A DNA stretch of 64,000 nt from Cyanobium sp. FGCU6 (GTDB taxonomy: Bacteria > Cyanobacteriota > Cyanobacteriia > PCC-6307 > Cyanobiaceae). Positions within the stretch are counted from its first letter, which is position 1; the number at the start of each line of letters is the position of its first letter. The translations under genes and the position numbers were made by a program. Location of the stretch: contig JANWUR010000009.1 in assembly GCA_024958655.1 (NCBI GenBank), forward strand, positions 62,001 through 126,000, written 5' to 3'. Shown here piece by piece: positions 8,406 to 18,196 of this stretch. The notes below the pieces were generated by a model. It saw only the letters and a list, made by a program, of their open reading frames with translations. It was not told the origin of the DNA and did no database searches.

Positions 8406-10331
8406 TCAGGCCCTGCCGAGGATGTGGGCCGCGAGGATGTCGCGGTTCACGGCCAGGTTGGCGGGCACGAAGTAGGAGCCGTGGGCGCAGCCCAGGTCGT
8501 AGCCCCAGAGCCGCCGCGGGCAGCCCACCGGCACCAGTTCCGTGCAGTCCTTCTGCACGGGGAAGCGGCTGCGCAGGGGGCCGCCCACCAGGTCGCCGCG
8601 GGCATCGAGGTTGACCCAGTTCCGCACCAGGGCCGGGTAGGCAGCCCGCCGTCCCCCGTCGGGCCGGTTCTCGGGCCTCAGGCTGTCCTGCACCGGGCCG
8701 ATCGATAGGGCGCTGCCGATCGTGAACCAGTTCGCCACCTGCCCGGCCAGCCCCCCGTTCTCCAGTTCGCGCAGCCCCTCATAGGCCACCACCGTTCCCC
8801 AGCTGTGGGACATCACGTCCACCGTGGTGCCGCTGGCGAGCAGGGGGCGCACCACGTCGGTGAAGCGCTGGAGGATCTGGCGCCGCTTCTCCGGTACCGC
8901 CATGTAGAGGAGGAAATCATCGATCGCCAGGCCACCGCCCCTGGCGCCGGGGGGCGGGTCGGCCCCCGGACCGGCCTCCTGGGCCCGCCGGTCCTCGATC
9001 ACCGCTTCGATCTCCCGGCGCAGCCGCTCCACCTCCTCGGCCACCGCGGCATCCCGGCTGCCTTCGAGACCCCGGTTCACCAGGTCGCTCCAGGTCACCT
9101 CCCACCGGTCCACACCGAGCGTGCCCCGGCCATAGGTGGTCCCCACGTGGGGAGCCAGCGACGTCCACCAGCCCTGGGACCAGCCGGGCCGGTGGGTGCT
9201 GATGCCGTGCACGCACACCAGCACCCGCTCGCCGGAGCGGGCCCCGGCCTCCTTCGCGGTGCCGGCCGCTGCGGCGGCCGCCTCCCCCGTCTCCAGGGCC
9301 AGCACGGTGTCCAGCAGGTGGCGGTAGGCCTGGATCAGTTCGTGCTGGATCAGGCGGCGCCCGTCGCCGTCGTCTGCCGTCTGTGCAGCGGCGGCCGGCA
9401 GGCTCGGCGCGACGAGGAGATCGGCATCCTCAGGGGGCGTATCCTGCCGCCCACCCCGGCCCGCCCCGAAGATCGGCCCCCGCAGCGCGCCTCCCTCGTG
9501 CACGGGCACCTGCTCATAGCTTCCACGCAGCCTGGCGGCCACGGCCTCGATCAGCGGCCGGCTGTCCAGGTCGCGCTGCTGCCGCAGCACCGCACAGAGG
9601 GCGGCGGTGAAGGCACCCTGGAACCGGCCGTCCACATAGGCATCGGCAGCCGTCTGATCCTCACGGCAGGCCATCAGGTTGAGGTTGCGGGCCTCCCGCA
9701 GCCGGCTGGGACGCAACGTCGGGGCTGGCCCGGCCCCCCGCAATCCACCACCGGGCAGATCGGGGGGAGCCAGGTAGCGGGCGTTGGTCACCTGCTCTTC
9801 GGTCACCGTTTCACCGGAGGGCACGGAACGGGAGCGGGGACCGTCGACGAGCACCTGCCGCGTCCGGCCCTCGGCGTCGAGCACCGTCATCGCCCGACTG
9901 CTGCCGCCGGAATGGCAGGTGTCCTTGATCACGATCAGGCGGGCCGCTTCATTCACCCTCTGCACCCAGGCGAACCACTCGTCGTCGCTGAGATACGTGC
10001 CCGGATTGCCGAAGTCCATGTCGGCCAGGCAGGTGATCTCGTCGCGCCCGTCGCCGGTCTCGTCGCCGCTGAGGTCGGGCACGTTCGAGCCGTGGCCGGA
10101 GATGTGGAACACCAGGGTGTCACCGGCGCCGGCTCCGGCGGTGAGCCACTGCCATTCCCGCTGCAGGTTGGTCTTCACCACCTCGGCGTCCCGCAGCAGG
10201 TGGATGTCATCCGGACGGAAGCCGTAGGTCTCGAGCAGCAGACGCCGCAGGTTCTCGGCGTCATTGATGCAGCCCTTCAGCGGGGCGGTCGCATAGGCGT
10301 TGATGCCACAGAGAACGGCTTTGCGTGCCAT
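8406..10331 (-). CDS. Caspase-like (metacaspase, peptidase C14) protein fused to an alpha/beta-hydrolase domain
   Basis: A 641-residue two-domain protein. Residues 1-290 are a metacaspase-type peptidase: MARKAVLCGINAYATAPLKGCINDA, the catalytic histidine His80 in HISGHGS and the catalytic cysteine Cys139 in DTCHSGG. Residues about 369-641 look like a lipase/esterase-type alpha/beta hydrolase: VCVHGI near 373-377, nucleophile Ser510 in MSHSWGT, candidate Asp576 or Asp580, and His617 in GCAHGSY. An acidic/Ala-rich linker and a charged helical stretch (about 425-455) lie between. Metacaspases cleave after Arg or Lys and are linked to stress responses or cell death in cyanobacteria. No signal peptide is seen, so it is probably cytoplasmic. 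The ATG at 10331 is chosen because the caspase fold begins there. Confidence 0.88.
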   Translation of the reverse strand: MARKAVLCGINAYATAPLKGCINDAENLRRLLLETYGFRPDDIHLLRDAEVVKTNLQREWQWLTAGAGAGDTLVFHISGHGSNVPDLSGDETGDGRDEITCLADMDFGNPGTYLSDDEWFAWVQRVNEAARLIVIKDTCHSGGSSRAMTVLDAEGRTRQVLVDGPRSRSVPSGETVTEEQVTNARYLAPPDLPGGGLRGAGPAPTLRPSRLREARNLNLMACREDQTAADAYVDGRFQGAFTAALCAVLRQQRDLDSRPLIEAVAARLRGSYEQVPVHEGGALRGPIFGAGRGGRQDTPPEDADLLVAPSLPAAAAQTADDGDGRRLIQHELIQAYRHLLDTVLALETGEAAAAAAGTAKEAGARSGERVLVCVHGISTHRPGWSQGWWTSLAPHVGTTYGRGTLGVDRWEVTWSDLVNRGLEGSRDAAVAEEVERLRREIEAVIEDRRAQEAGPGADPPPGARGGGLAIDDFLLYMAVPEKRRQILQRFTDVVRPLLASGTTVDVMSHSWGTVVAYEGLRELENGGLAGQVANWFTIGSALSIGPVQDSLRPENRPDGGRRAAYPALVRNWVNLDARGDLVGGPLRSRFPVQKDCTELVPVGCPRRLWGYDLGCAHGSYFVPANLAVNRDILAAHILGRA

Positions 10332-10437
10332 GGGTGAAGCAGGGGTTGATCTTCTCCCTGTAGCCATGGGGTGGAGGTGCGTCCATGGCTGGAGCACGGA
10401 CGCTTCGAACCGCTGCAGTTCGCTGCCTTCGAGCGCG

Positions 10438-11169
10438 TCAGCCGCGCTCGAAGGCGATCAGGCGTGAGAAGTAGAAGGGGGCCTGGTTGAGGCTGCGCCG
10501 CACCGGGCGGAACCCGCAGGAGGCGGCCGTCGCCACGATCCCCTCCTCGCGCAGGGTATAGGCGCGGGTGGTGCGGCTGGGGCCGGGGAACAGCTGGCCG
10601 ATGCTCTTGAGGATTGCCAACAGCGGCGTGTAGGGCGCGAAGCTCACGATCAGGTGGTGCTCGGCCAGGCCGGCCAGGTGCCGCACCATCTCCTCGGCGG
10701 CCGGCTGCGGGTAGTGGATGAAGACATCCAGGCAGATCACGGTGTCGAAGCGGCCCTGCAGGCTCTCGAGATCGGAGGCGCCGAAGCGCAGCCGCTCCGC
10801 CGGGATGCCCGCCTCCCGGGCCCGCCGTTCGGCCTCGCTCACCATCGCTTCGGAAAGATCGCTGGCCTCCACGGAGCCGGCGCCCATGGCCGCCAGTGGA
10901 ATCGCCAGGCTGCCCACGCCGCAGCCCGCATCGCAGAAGCTGCGGCCGGCCAGGTCGCCCTGCTCCTCCACCCAGTGCAGCACCTCGTCCACCGTCTTCT
11001 GGTGGCCGAGGCGAATGTTGCGCTGAACGTTGTTGACCTCGTCGCTGTCGCTGTAGATGCGCTTCCAGCGCTCGAAGCCGGTGCTTTCGAAGTAGCCCTT
11101 CACCTCGGCCTTCTCGGTCGCCTTCGGGCAGTCGGCCGGCGCGATGGACGGCTCCAGGTCGGCGGGCAT
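10438..11169 (-). CDS. chlM: Magnesium-protoporphyrin IX methyltransferase
   Basis: ChlM/BchM transfers a methyl group from S-adenosylmethionine to the propionate of Mg-protoporphyrin IX, an early committed step of chlorophyll synthesis. The 243-residue protein carries the family signature KGYFESTGFERWKRIYSD and VNNVQRNIRLGHQKTVDEVL, the SAM-binding loop FCDAGCGVGSLAIPL, and the C-terminal APFYFSRLIAFER. The ATG at 11169 gives the usual length. It lies downstream of nagA on the same strand with a gap of about 45 bp. Confidence 0.95.
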   Translation of the reverse strand: MPADLEPSIAPADCPKATEKAEVKGYFESTGFERWKRIYSDSDEVNNVQRNIRLGHQKTVDEVLHWVEEQGDLAGRSFCDAGCGVGSLAIPLAAMGAGSVEASDLSEAMVSEAERRAREAGIPAERLRFGASDLESLQGRFDTVICLDVFIHYPQPAAEEMVRHLAGLAEHHLIVSFAPYTPLLAILKSIGQLFPGPSRTTRAYTLREEGIVATAASCGFRPVRRSLNQAPFYFSRLIAFERG

Positions 11170-11213
11170 CGGGGCGGAACAGGTGGGGCGGATCCTAGGG
11201 GCGAGGCAGGGGC

Positions 11214-12407
11214 TCAGGCCGCCCGCTGCCAGCGCAGGCCGTCGGGTCCCTCCTGCCAACGCAGAAGCTCGCCCAGGGGGCGCCCCATCAGCAGGTCCGG
11301 CAGCGAGCGCCGCTCCCCCAGCACCCGCCGTGGCAGCACGGTGGCGGCGGCGATTGCACGGCCCGGCCTGCCGCTCCAGCGCGCCAGCCGCACCACGCCC
11401 TCCAGCAGCGGCAGGGTGACGCCGGCCAGGGTGCCGTCTTCCAGGCGGCAGCTGCCGCCCTGCACGATCAGGGGGCGCTGGTCCCAGCGGTGCATCCCCT
11501 CCGCCAGGCCGTAGGGGGCCAGGGCATCGCTGACGATCACCACCTGGTCGGGCGCCAGTCGCTGCAGCAGCACCGCCATGGTGGGCGCCACATGCACGCC
11601 GTCGGCGATCAGGCCGAGGGCCACGTCGCCGCGCAGGGCCGCCGCCGCCACCGGACCCGGGGCGCGGCGGTGCATATCGGGCATGGCGTTGAAGGCATGG
11701 GTCACCATCGCCACCCCGGAGGCATAGGCCTGGGCCGCCTGGGCTTCATCGGCGGCGCTGTGGCCCAGGCTCACCACCACGTTCCGCTCCCGCAGGGCTG
11801 CGATCACCGCATCAGCCCCCCCCAGCTCCGGCGCCAGGGTCATCAGGGCGATGTCGGCGTCCGGGCCGCCGCGGAAGCCGCCGATCCGCTCCTCCAGCGC
11901 CGCCGGGTCTGGAGCCGCCAGGTGCTCCAGAGGATGGGCCCCCCGCCGCTCCGGCGCCAGGAACGGTCCCTCCAGATGGGCGCCCAGCAGCCGGCAGCGC
12001 CCGGGGCGGTGCTCCGCCCGGGCCACGGCCAGCACGTCCAGGGCCTGGCGCAGCGGCGCCACCGCACAGGTCACCAGGGTGGGACAGATCGCCTCGACCC
12101 CGTCGTCCCAGAGCAGGGCCAGCAGCTCCCGCAGCCGCGGCAGGTCGCCGGGCACCAGTTCGGGGAAGGCCAGGCCGAGTCCGCCGTTGATCTGCAGATC
12201 CACCCCCGCCGGTGAGAGCCAGTCGCCGCGCCAGTCTTCGCCGGAGGCGTGGCTGCCCGCCGGGATCGGGTCCACGGCGGCCACGTGACCGTCGTCGTCG
12301 AGGCCCAGGCGCCAGCGCCGGCCGCCGCCAGGGCCGGCGGGTTCAGGTTCGGGCAGACGGACGTTGCGGAGCCAGCGCACGGCAGCAGGCGGCGGGGAGG
12401 GGACCAT
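11214..12407 (-). CDS. nagA: N-acetylglucosamine-6-phosphate deacetylase
   Basis: NagA removes the acetyl group from GlcNAc-6-phosphate, feeding amino-sugar recycling. The amidohydrolase metal-site motifs are present: [40 protein letters not shown] and the catalytic aspartate in [10 protein letters not shown]. Length is 397 residues. It starts 30 bp from the divergent purE gene, so the two share a short promoter region. No nagB is nearby in the window. Confidence 0.93.
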   Translation of the reverse strand: MVPSPPPAAVRWLRNVRLPEPEPAGPGGGRRWRLGLDDDGHVAAVDPIPAGSHASGEDWRGDWLSPAGVDLQINGGLGLAFPELVPGDLPRLRELLALLWDDGVEAICPTLVTCAVAPLRQALDVLAVARAEHRPGRCRLLGAHLEGPFLAPERRGAHPLEHLAAPDPAALEERIGGFRGGPDADIALMTLAPELGGADAVIAALRERNVVVSLGHSAADEAQAAQAYASGVAMVTHAFNAMPDMHRRAPGPVAAAALRGDVALGLIADGVHVAPTMAVLLQRLAPDQVVIVSDALAPYGLAEGMHRWDQRPLIVQGGSCRLEDGTLAGVTLPLLEGVVRLARWSGRPGRAIAAATVLPRRVLGERRSLPDLLMGRPLGELLRWQEGPDGLRWQRAA

Positions 12408-12437
12408 GCCATCCTCTACGGCCCATGCCCTGCCGTC

Positions 12438-13025
12438 ATGGCCGACGTCCCGCCGGCGACCGCCCACCCCTCAGGTCCCGCCCCAGAGGGCGCCCCGGCC
12501 CCAGCCCATGCAGCGGTGGCGGTGATCATGGGCAGCGACTCCGACCTGCCCACGATGGAGCCGGCGGTGCGCATCCTGGCGGAGCTGGGGGTGGCCAGCG
12601 AAGTGCGGGTGCTCTCGGCCCATCGCACGCCCCTCGAGATGGTGGCGTTCGCCCGCGCCGCCGCTGGGCGGGGGGTGCGGGTGATCATCGCCGGCGCCGG
12701 CGGGGCCGCCCACCTGCCGGGGATGGTGGCCTCGCTCACCACCCTGCCGGTGATCGGGGTGCCGGTGCAGAGCCGGGCGCTCTCCGGCGTCGATTCGCTG
12801 CACTCGATCGTGCAGATGCCTGCGGGCATCCCGGTGGCCACCGTGGCGATCGGCGGCGGCGCCAATGCGGGCCTGCTGGCGGCGCGGATCCTGGCGATCG
12901 CCGATCCCGCCCTGGCAGCCCGGCTGCAGGCCCATGCCGACGGCCTGCATGATCAGGTGGTGGCCAAGGATGCGCGGCTCCAGGCTCTCGGCAGTGCCGC
13001 CTACCTGGCGGGGATGGGCGCCTGA
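12438..13025 (+). CDS. purE: N5-carboxyaminoimidazole ribonucleotide mutase
   Basis: PurE moves the carboxyl group from N5-CAIR to form CAIR in purine synthesis. The sequence has [22 protein letters not shown], the conserved SAHRTP loop, [16 protein letters not shown] and the [14 protein letters not shown] helix. Length is 195 residues including an Ala/Pro-rich N-terminal tail of about 27 residues; the core is normal. No purK is adjacent. Confidence 0.95.
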   Translation: MADVPPATAHPSGPAPEGAPAPAHAAVAVIMGSDSDLPTMEPAVRILAELGVASEVRVLSAHRTPLEMVAFARAAAGRGVRVIIAGAGGAAHLPGMVASLTTLPVIGVPVQSRALSGVDSLHSIVQMPAGIPVATVAIGGGANAGLLAARILAIADPALAARLQAHADGLHDQVVAKDARLQALGSAAYLAGMGA

Positions 13026-13088
13026 GGGCCGCCGCCATGGTGTGTCGGAGACGACATCTCTAGGATCCAGGCGGTCTGTCCCGAGCCC

Positions 13089-13709
13089 GTGCCCCTCCGC
13101 TCTCCCCTTGCCCGCCTGCTGGGTGTTGCGGTGGTTCCGGCGCTGGTGGTCTACGTGGCCGCCCTGGTGCTGAGCCGGGCGGCCGGGATTGATGATCTGG
13201 AGCTGGTGATCCGCGACCTGGCCCAGACCTGCGAACGGCCGCTGGCCGTGGGCCTGATCTCCAATCTCGGCTACCTGCTCTGGATGGCGGCCGCCACGGT
13301 GTGCCTCTTCAGTGTGTTCTCGGGTCTGGCGGGCGGCGGGCGGCGGGTGCGGGAGCTGCTGTTGTGCGGCGGTGTGTTCTCGCTGCTGCTCTGTCTCGAC
13401 GACATGTTCCTGCTGCACGATAAGTACATCGGTGCTGATTTCCTTTACATCACCTATGCGATCTTCGCCCTGCTGATTCTGTTCCGCTACCGCGATCTCG
13501 TGGTCTGGCTGGGCGGTCCCACGTTTATTGCCGCTGTTGCGCTGTTGGGCGGTTCCATTGTGCTCGACAAGATCCAGAATCACCTGCCCTGGAACTACGC
13601 CGACGTGCAGCTGGTGGAGGAGGGGCTGAAGTTCCTGGGCATCGCCTGCTGGCTCTGCTTCTGGTGGCAGGCCTCCGCGGCTGCCGCCAAGCTGAAGCCC
13701 GGTACCTGA
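13089..13709 (+). CDS. Integral membrane protein of unknown function
   Basis: This 206-residue protein has about six hydrophobic segments. A cluster of acidic and aromatic residues sits near the centre (CLDDMFLLHDKYIGADFLYITY). It begins at GTG and lies 63 bp after purE and 21 bp before the AI-2E-type permease gene on the same strand, so it may be cotranscribed with the latter. I do not recognise a family. Confidence 0.65.
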   Translation: MPLRSPLARLLGVAVVPALVVYVAALVLSRAAGIDDLELVIRDLAQTCERPLAVGLISNLGYLLWMAAATVCLFSVFSGLAGGGRRVRELLLCGGVFSLLLCLDDMFLLHDKYIGADFLYITYAIFALLILFRYRDLVVWLGGPTFIAAVALLGGSIVLDKIQNHLPWNYADVQLVEEGLKFLGIACWLCFWWQASAAAAKLKPGT

Positions 13710-13730
13710 CTCCCTCCCGGTCTTCGCGCC

Positions 13731-14861
13731 ATGCTCGAGCGGCTGGTCCTGCCCCCCTGGCTGCGGTTCAGCCTGGCGCTGCCGCTGCTGGTGCTCAACC
13801 TCTGGGTGCTGCGCCAGCTGCTGATGCCGCTCGCCCCCTTCCCGGCCCTGTTCCTCACGGCCGCGCTGATCGCCTTCCTGCTCGACATCCCCACCCGCTG
13901 GCTCACCGAGCAGGGGATGCCCCGTGCCCTGGCCCTGCTGCTGGTGCTGGGCTTCGGCCTTGGGCTCACGGTGCTGGCGGTGCTCTGGCTGGTGCCGCGG
14001 CTGCTGCAGCAGCTCGATGATCTGGTCACCGCCCTGCCCACCTGGCTGGCGGAGGGCGAAACCCTGCTGGGTGAACTGCAGGAGTGGGCGATGCAGCGCG
14101 GCCTGCCCACGGATTTCGGTGATCTCAGCAGCGAGCTGATCACGCGCACCAGCAAGCTCGCCACCCAGATGAGCCAGCGGGTGCTGGGGATCCTCGGCGC
14201 CACGGTGGGCGTCACGGTGAACGCGGTGATCGTGCTGGTGCTCACGGTGTTCCTGCTGCTGGGGGGCGAACGCATCGCCGCGGGGCTGGCCGAATGGCTG
14301 CCGGCCTCGGTCCGGCCTCTGGTCACCACCACCCTGTTCCGCACCTTCCGCGGCTACTTCGGCGGCCAGGTGGTGCTGGCGCTGATCCTCAGCGGCCTGC
14401 AGATGGTGGTCTTCACCCTGCTCGGCATTCCCTACGGCGTGCTGTTCGCCGTGGCCATCGGCTTCACCACCCTCATCCCCTACGCCAGTGCCCTCACGAT
14501 CGTGCTGGTGAGCGTGCTGCTGGCGCTGGAGGATCCGCGCACGGGGCTGGAGGTGCTGGTCACCGCGATCACCGTGGGTCAGGTGGTGGATCAGGTGATC
14601 CAGCCCCGACTGATGGGCAGCATCGTGGGGCTGCAGCCCGCCTGGCTGCTGATCAGCCTGCCGATCGGCGCCAGGCTGGGCAGCCTGATGGGGCTGGGGG
14701 AACTTCTTGGCCTGCTGCTGGCCGTGCCCCTCGCCAGTTGCGGCAAGACCTTCCTCGATGCCTGGGCCCTGCGACTGCGGGCCGCCGAATCCGCGGTCAC
14801 CGGGGATGCCGCCCTGCCGCCGCCGGCTGAGGGGCTCAGGCGTCCGTCGGGGCCGGGATGA
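13731..14861 (+). CDS. AI-2E/PerM-type transporter family membrane protein
   Basis: This 376-residue membrane protein fits the AI-2E exporter (UPF0118/PerM) family: paired N-terminal helices, a soluble central stretch ([26 protein letters not shown]), then a C-terminal membrane bundle with the conserved [14 protein letters not shown] and [23 protein letters not shown] motifs. Family members export varied small molecules or act as antiporters; the substrate here is unknown. Its 3' end overlaps the convergent cysC gene by 26 nt. Confidence 0.87.
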   Translation: MLERLVLPPWLRFSLALPLLVLNLWVLRQLLMPLAPFPALFLTAALIAFLLDIPTRWLTEQGMPRALALLLVLGFGLGLTVLAVLWLVPRLLQQLDDLVTALPTWLAEGETLLGELQEWAMQRGLPTDFGDLSSELITRTSKLATQMSQRVLGILGATVGVTVNAVIVLVLTVFLLLGGERIAAGLAEWLPASVRPLVTTTLFRTFRGYFGGQVVLALILSGLQMVVFTLLGIPYGVLFAVAIGFTTLIPYASALTIVLVSVLLALEDPRTGLEVLVTAITVGQVVDQVIQPRLMGSIVGLQPAWLLISLPIGARLGSLMGLGELLGLLLAVPLASCGKTFLDAWALRLRAAESAVTGDAALPPPAEGLRRPSGPG

Positions 14862-15465
14862 TGCCCGCCTGCTCGAGGTAAGCCAGCACCTGGGCCACGC
14901 AGGCCTCCAGATCGCCATGGCCCGTGTCCACCCGCAGTTCCGGGGTTTCCGGGGCCTCGTAGGGGCTGGAGATGCCGGTGAACTCCTTGATCTCGCCGGC
15001 CCGCGCCTTGGCGTAGAGCCCCTTGGTGTCGCGGCTCTCGCACACCTCCAGATCGGCGGCGCAGTGGATCTCGATGAAATCGCCCGGCTCCACCAGGGCC
15101 CGGGCCCGGTCGCGGTCGGCCCGGAACGGAGACACGAAGGCCGTCAGCACCACCACGCCGGCATCGAGGAACAGCTTGGCCACCTCGCCGATCCGGCGGA
15201 TGTTCTCCTCCCGGTCGGCGTCGGAGAAGCCCAGGTCGTTGCAGAGGCCGTGGCGGACGTTGTCGCCATCGAGCACGTAGCAGCTGAGGCCCTGCTCGAA
15301 CAGGGCCGAATTCACCGCATTGGCCAGGGTGCTCTTGCCGGCGCCCGAGAGGCCTGTGAACCAGAGGATGGCGCTGCGGTGGCCGCGCTGGTGGGCCCGG
15401 GCCGCGCGGGTCACGGTGGAGTGGTGCCAGACGATGTTGGTCGCTTTCGGGGCGCTGGCGGTCAT
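14836..15465 (-). CDS. cysC: Adenylylsulfate kinase
   Basis: CysC phosphorylates APS to PAPS in sulfate activation. The Walker A loop GLSGAGKST spans residues 38-46, followed by [32 protein letters not shown] and [23 protein letters not shown], all standard APS-kinase motifs. Length is 209 residues from the ATG at 15465. There is an in-frame ATG ten codons upstream, which would only add an unconserved tail. Confidence 0.95.
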   Translation of the reverse strand: MTASAPKATNIVWHHSTVTRAARAHQRGHRSAILWFTGLSGAGKSTLANAVNSALFEQGLSCYVLDGDNVRHGLCNDLGFSDADREENIRRIGEVAKLFLDAGVVVLTAFVSPFRADRDRARALVEPGDFIEIHCAADLEVCESRDTKGLYAKARAGEIKEFTGISSPYEAPETPELRVDTGHGDLEACVAQVLAYLEQAGIIPAPTDA

Positions 15466-15513
15466 GGCGTCTCGGCGGGCGGAGCTGGCCGCCATTGTCC
15501 ATCCGGGCGATCC

Positions 15514-16428
15514 TCACAGTCCCAGCAGCAATCCCACCTCCGCCGCGGCGCGGAACACCAGGCCGTGGCGGGCCACCAGCGCAGCCAGGTCGTCGTACCC
15601 GCCGCCGATCACGGTGGCCACAGGGATACCGCGCCGCAGGCAGGTTTCCAGCACCATCCGATCCCGCAGCAGCAGGCCGGTGTCACTGAGGGCCAGGTGG
15701 CCGAGTCGGTCGTCGCGGTGGGGATCGACGCCGGCGTTGTAAAGCACCAGCTCGGGGCGGGCCTGCTCCAGCAGTTCCGGCAGCAGGCCCCCGATCAGAG
15801 CCAGGTAGCCGTCGTCCTCGAGCCCATCGGCCAGGGATAGATCGTGGTCGCTCGTCTGTTTGCGCAGCGGAAAGTTGCTGGCGGCGTGGGCCGAGAAGGT
15901 GACCACCCGAGGCTCGGCCGCGAAGATCGCCGCGGTGCCGTCGCCCTGGTGCACATCCAGATCCACCACCATCAGCCGTGTCACGGCACCTTCGGCCAGC
16001 AGCAGGCGGGCCGTCACGGCCACGTCGTTGAAGATGCAGAAGCCGCTGCCGTAGGCGGGAAACGCGTGATGGGTGCCGCCCGCCAGGTGGCAGGCCAGGC
16101 CGTGGCGCAGAGCCAGACGGGCGGTGAGAAGCGTGCCGCCCACCGCCAGCCAGCTGCGCCGCACCAGCGGCCGGGTGGCCGGCAGGCCGATGCGGCGCTG
16201 GTCGGCTGCGCTGAGCCGATTCTGTGAGAAGCCCTCGTGGTAGGCCCGGTTGTGGACCAGCTCCAGGGCCCGGCGCGGGATCGGCAGCGGCTCATGCAGC
16301 TGCTCGGGCCGGGCCAGGTCGTGCCGCCGCAGATGGTCGTGCAGCAGCCGGAACTTGGCCATCGGAAAGCGATGGCTGCTGGGCAGCGGCGCCGAGTAGG
16401 CCTGGTGGTACACCAGCGGTGGCCGCAT
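15514..16428 (-). CDS. Histone deacetylase-like (acetylpolyamine/acetoin-utilisation family) hydrolase
   Basis: A zinc amidohydrolase of the arginase/deacetylase fold, 304 residues. Key elements are the paired histidines in GGTHHAFPAYGSGFCIFND, zinc ligands in VVDLDVHQGDGT and the aspartate of NAGVDPHRDDRLG, and the GGGY loop. Bacterial members remove acetyl groups from small amines or proteins. It sits between cysC and the SUI1 gene on the same strand. The true substrate is unknown. Confidence 0.88.
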   Translation of the reverse strand: MRPPLVYHQAYSAPLPSSHRFPMAKFRLLHDHLRRHDLARPEQLHEPLPIPRRALELVHNRAYHEGFSQNRLSAADQRRIGLPATRPLVRRSWLAVGGTLLTARLALRHGLACHLAGGTHHAFPAYGSGFCIFNDVAVTARLLLAEGAVTRLMVVDLDVHQGDGTAAIFAAEPRVVTFSAHAASNFPLRKQTSDHDLSLADGLEDDGYLALIGGLLPELLEQARPELVLYNAGVDPHRDDRLGHLALSDTGLLLRDRMVLETCLRRGIPVATVIGGGYDDLAALVARHGLVFRAAAEVGLLLGL

Positions 16429-16436
16429 GGCCCCCC

Positions 16437-16763
16437 TCAGCCCCCCGCCTGCTTCGGCCGGAAGCCCTCCTTCTCCAGGACCGTCATCGCTGCCGCCACC
16501 TGGTCGCCCTGCAGTTCGATCACCCCGTCCTTGAGGGTGCCGCCGGTGCCGGCGGTGGCCTTGAGGGTCTTCAGCAGCGTTTTCGCCTCGGCTTCAGGGA
16601 CCTCCAGGCCGGTGATCGCCGTCACCAGCTTGCCGCCCTTGCCCGCTTTGGTGCGCTGCACCCGCACCCGCTGTTGCGCCTTGGGCGTGTCCGCCGCGAC
16701 CGGGACCGGGCGGGCCGTGCTCCCGGGACTGGAGAATTCCTGCCAGCCGCCCTTGGTGGCCAT
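16437..16763 (-). CDS. SUI1/eIF1-like translation factor (YciH family)
   Basis: This 108-residue protein has an unstructured N-terminal third and a SUI1 domain (RVRVQRTKAGKGGKLVTAITGLE, then LLKTLKATAGTGGTLKDGVIELQGDQ). Bacterial SUI1 proteins resemble eIF1 and are thought to influence start-site choice on the ribosome. The ATG at 16763 gives the typical length. It lies 8 bp upstream of the HDAC-like gene on the same strand. Confidence 0.92.
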   Translation of the reverse strand: MATKGGWQEFSSPGSTARPVPVAADTPKAQQRVRVQRTKAGKGGKLVTAITGLEVPEAEAKTLLKTLKATAGTGGTLKDGVIELQGDQVAAAMTVLEKEGFRPKQAGG

Positions 16764-16818
16764 CGCCGCTGCCGTTGATCTGGTGTTGATTCTGGCCGGA
16801 GGCCGTTGCGGCAGGAAC

Positions 16819-18096
16819 TCAGCCGATCCACTGACCATTGGCGAAACGCAGGGCGTAGATCACCAGCAGCAGGGCACCGAATCCCACCAGGAAGCGCAGC
16901 CAGCGGGGGTGTTCGTGGAACCAGGCCCCATGGAGCATCAGCAGCGGCACCGTGGCGAAGATGTGCCGCTCCAGGCTCATGGTGTGCTGCTTCAGCAGAT
17001 AAGCCACCAGGCTGGCGGCGCCGAAGGCCCACACCTCCAGAGGCAGACGGCTCAGACCCCAGCCGCTCAGCAGCAGGGCGCCCACCACCACCAGCAGGCT
17101 CAGGCCCGACATGCCGGCCACCAGCCAGTAGGCCAGGAAGGCCACCAGGGAGAGCGCAAAGCTGCTGCCGGGATGGCGCCGCCGCAGACCAAAGGCCAGA
17201 GCACCCGTACCGAGCACCGCGCAGAACTGGGCGGGATAGCTGCCGTCGATCAAGGCGCTCGCCTTGGTGTTGGCCGGGCCGAGGAACACCTTCGACAGCC
17301 GTTCCAGCCAGAACGGCAGCCCCGAGAGATTGAAGCCGGGGCGCACCTCCCAGGCCTGCTGTGCATGCAGAAAGGCCAGCGGGTCGCCGCTTAGCCACCA
17401 GTTGAGCAGGGCGACCGCTCCCAGCCCCCCCAGGGCCCCCAGGCCGGCCACCAGCCCGGCAACAGCACGGCGCTGCCGCGCGAACGCGATCAGGATCGAA
17501 GGCAGGATCACCACGCCGGTGGGCCGGGTGGCGCTGCTCAGGGCACCAAGCAGCGCAGCTCCGGGGACCTGCAGGCGGGGGCTCACCAGCTGGAGCAGCG
17601 TCAGGCCCGTCACCAAAAGATAGAAGGCTTCGGTATAGGGGATCGCGAAGAAGATGCTCATCGGGTTGAAGCAGGTGAGCAGCACCACGGCCCGGGCGGC
17701 CCCCGCACCCAGGCATCGCCGGCTCAGCCGCTCGATCACCACCAGGGCCGCCAGGAAGGCGCCATTGCTGAGCATCAGCGCCACGGGCAGCGGTGCCAGG
17801 TGCAACAGCCCCGCCACCGCTTTTGTGGCCGCGGGGAAGAGCGGGAAGAAGGCGAAGTTGTCGCCGGAGTACCCCTCGGTCACGATCTGCAGGTAGTGGG
17901 CGGCATCCCACTGACGGAGCCGTTCCGCCAGTTCCCCGGGCTCCCGCAGCTGCACGGAGATCGCCAAAGGCAGGAAGAACAGCAGCCGGCTGATCAGCCA
18001 GCTCCAGCCGACCAGCGCCGGCATTCCCGCAGCGGTCCGAGCCATGGCTCGGATCCCCCGGGCTGGTCGCTGGGGAAGCTTGAACGGACTGCTCAC
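16819..18096 (-). CDS. PIG-V-like membrane mannosyltransferase (predicted GT-C fold)
   Basis: This 425-residue protein (408 from the alternative ATG at 18045) has about ten membrane segments. The first loop contains RQWDAAHYLQIVTEGY, the WDxxHYxxIA-like motif of PIG-V mannosyltransferases, followed by FFPLFPAATKA and NPMSIFFAIPYTEAFYLL. Such GT-C enzymes transfer sugars from polyprenyl-phosphate donors outside the cytoplasmic membrane. The GTG at 18096 gives the longest frame. The acceptor is unknown. Confidence 0.8.
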   Translation of the reverse strand: MSSPFKLPQRPARGIRAMARTAAGMPALVGWSWLISRLLFFLPLAISVQLREPGELAERLRQWDAAHYLQIVTEGYSGDNFAFFPLFPAATKAVAGLLHLAPLPVALMLSNGAFLAALVVIERLSRRCLGAGAARAVVLLTCFNPMSIFFAIPYTEAFYLLVTGLTLLQLVSPRLQVPGAALLGALSSATRPTGVVILPSILIAFARQRRAVAGLVAGLGALGGLGAVALLNWWLSGDPLAFLHAQQAWEVRPGFNLSGLPFWLERLSKVFLGPANTKASALIDGSYPAQFCAVLGTGALAFGLRRRHPGSSFALSLVAFLAYWLVAGMSGLSLLVVVGALLLSGWGLSRLPLEVWAFGAASLVAYLLKQHTMSLERHIFATVPLLMLHGAWFHEHPRWLRFLVGFGALLLVIYALRFANGQWIG

Positions 18097-18196
18097 GGAG
18101 AACCAGGGCGATCGGACCGCCCGGCCGGATCCGTTCCCGGAGCGCTGGTCCGTGCGGGAGCCAACCTACGGGGGCAGTCGCGTGTCGCCCGTCGTC

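Noticed and set aside
12471-14918. 815-codon minus-strand open frame rich in Gln and His
   Set aside because: It lies opposite purE and the AI-2E-type gene, whose motifs are unambiguous. The Gln/His bias is the shadow of Leu/Val-rich membrane protein codons on the other strand.
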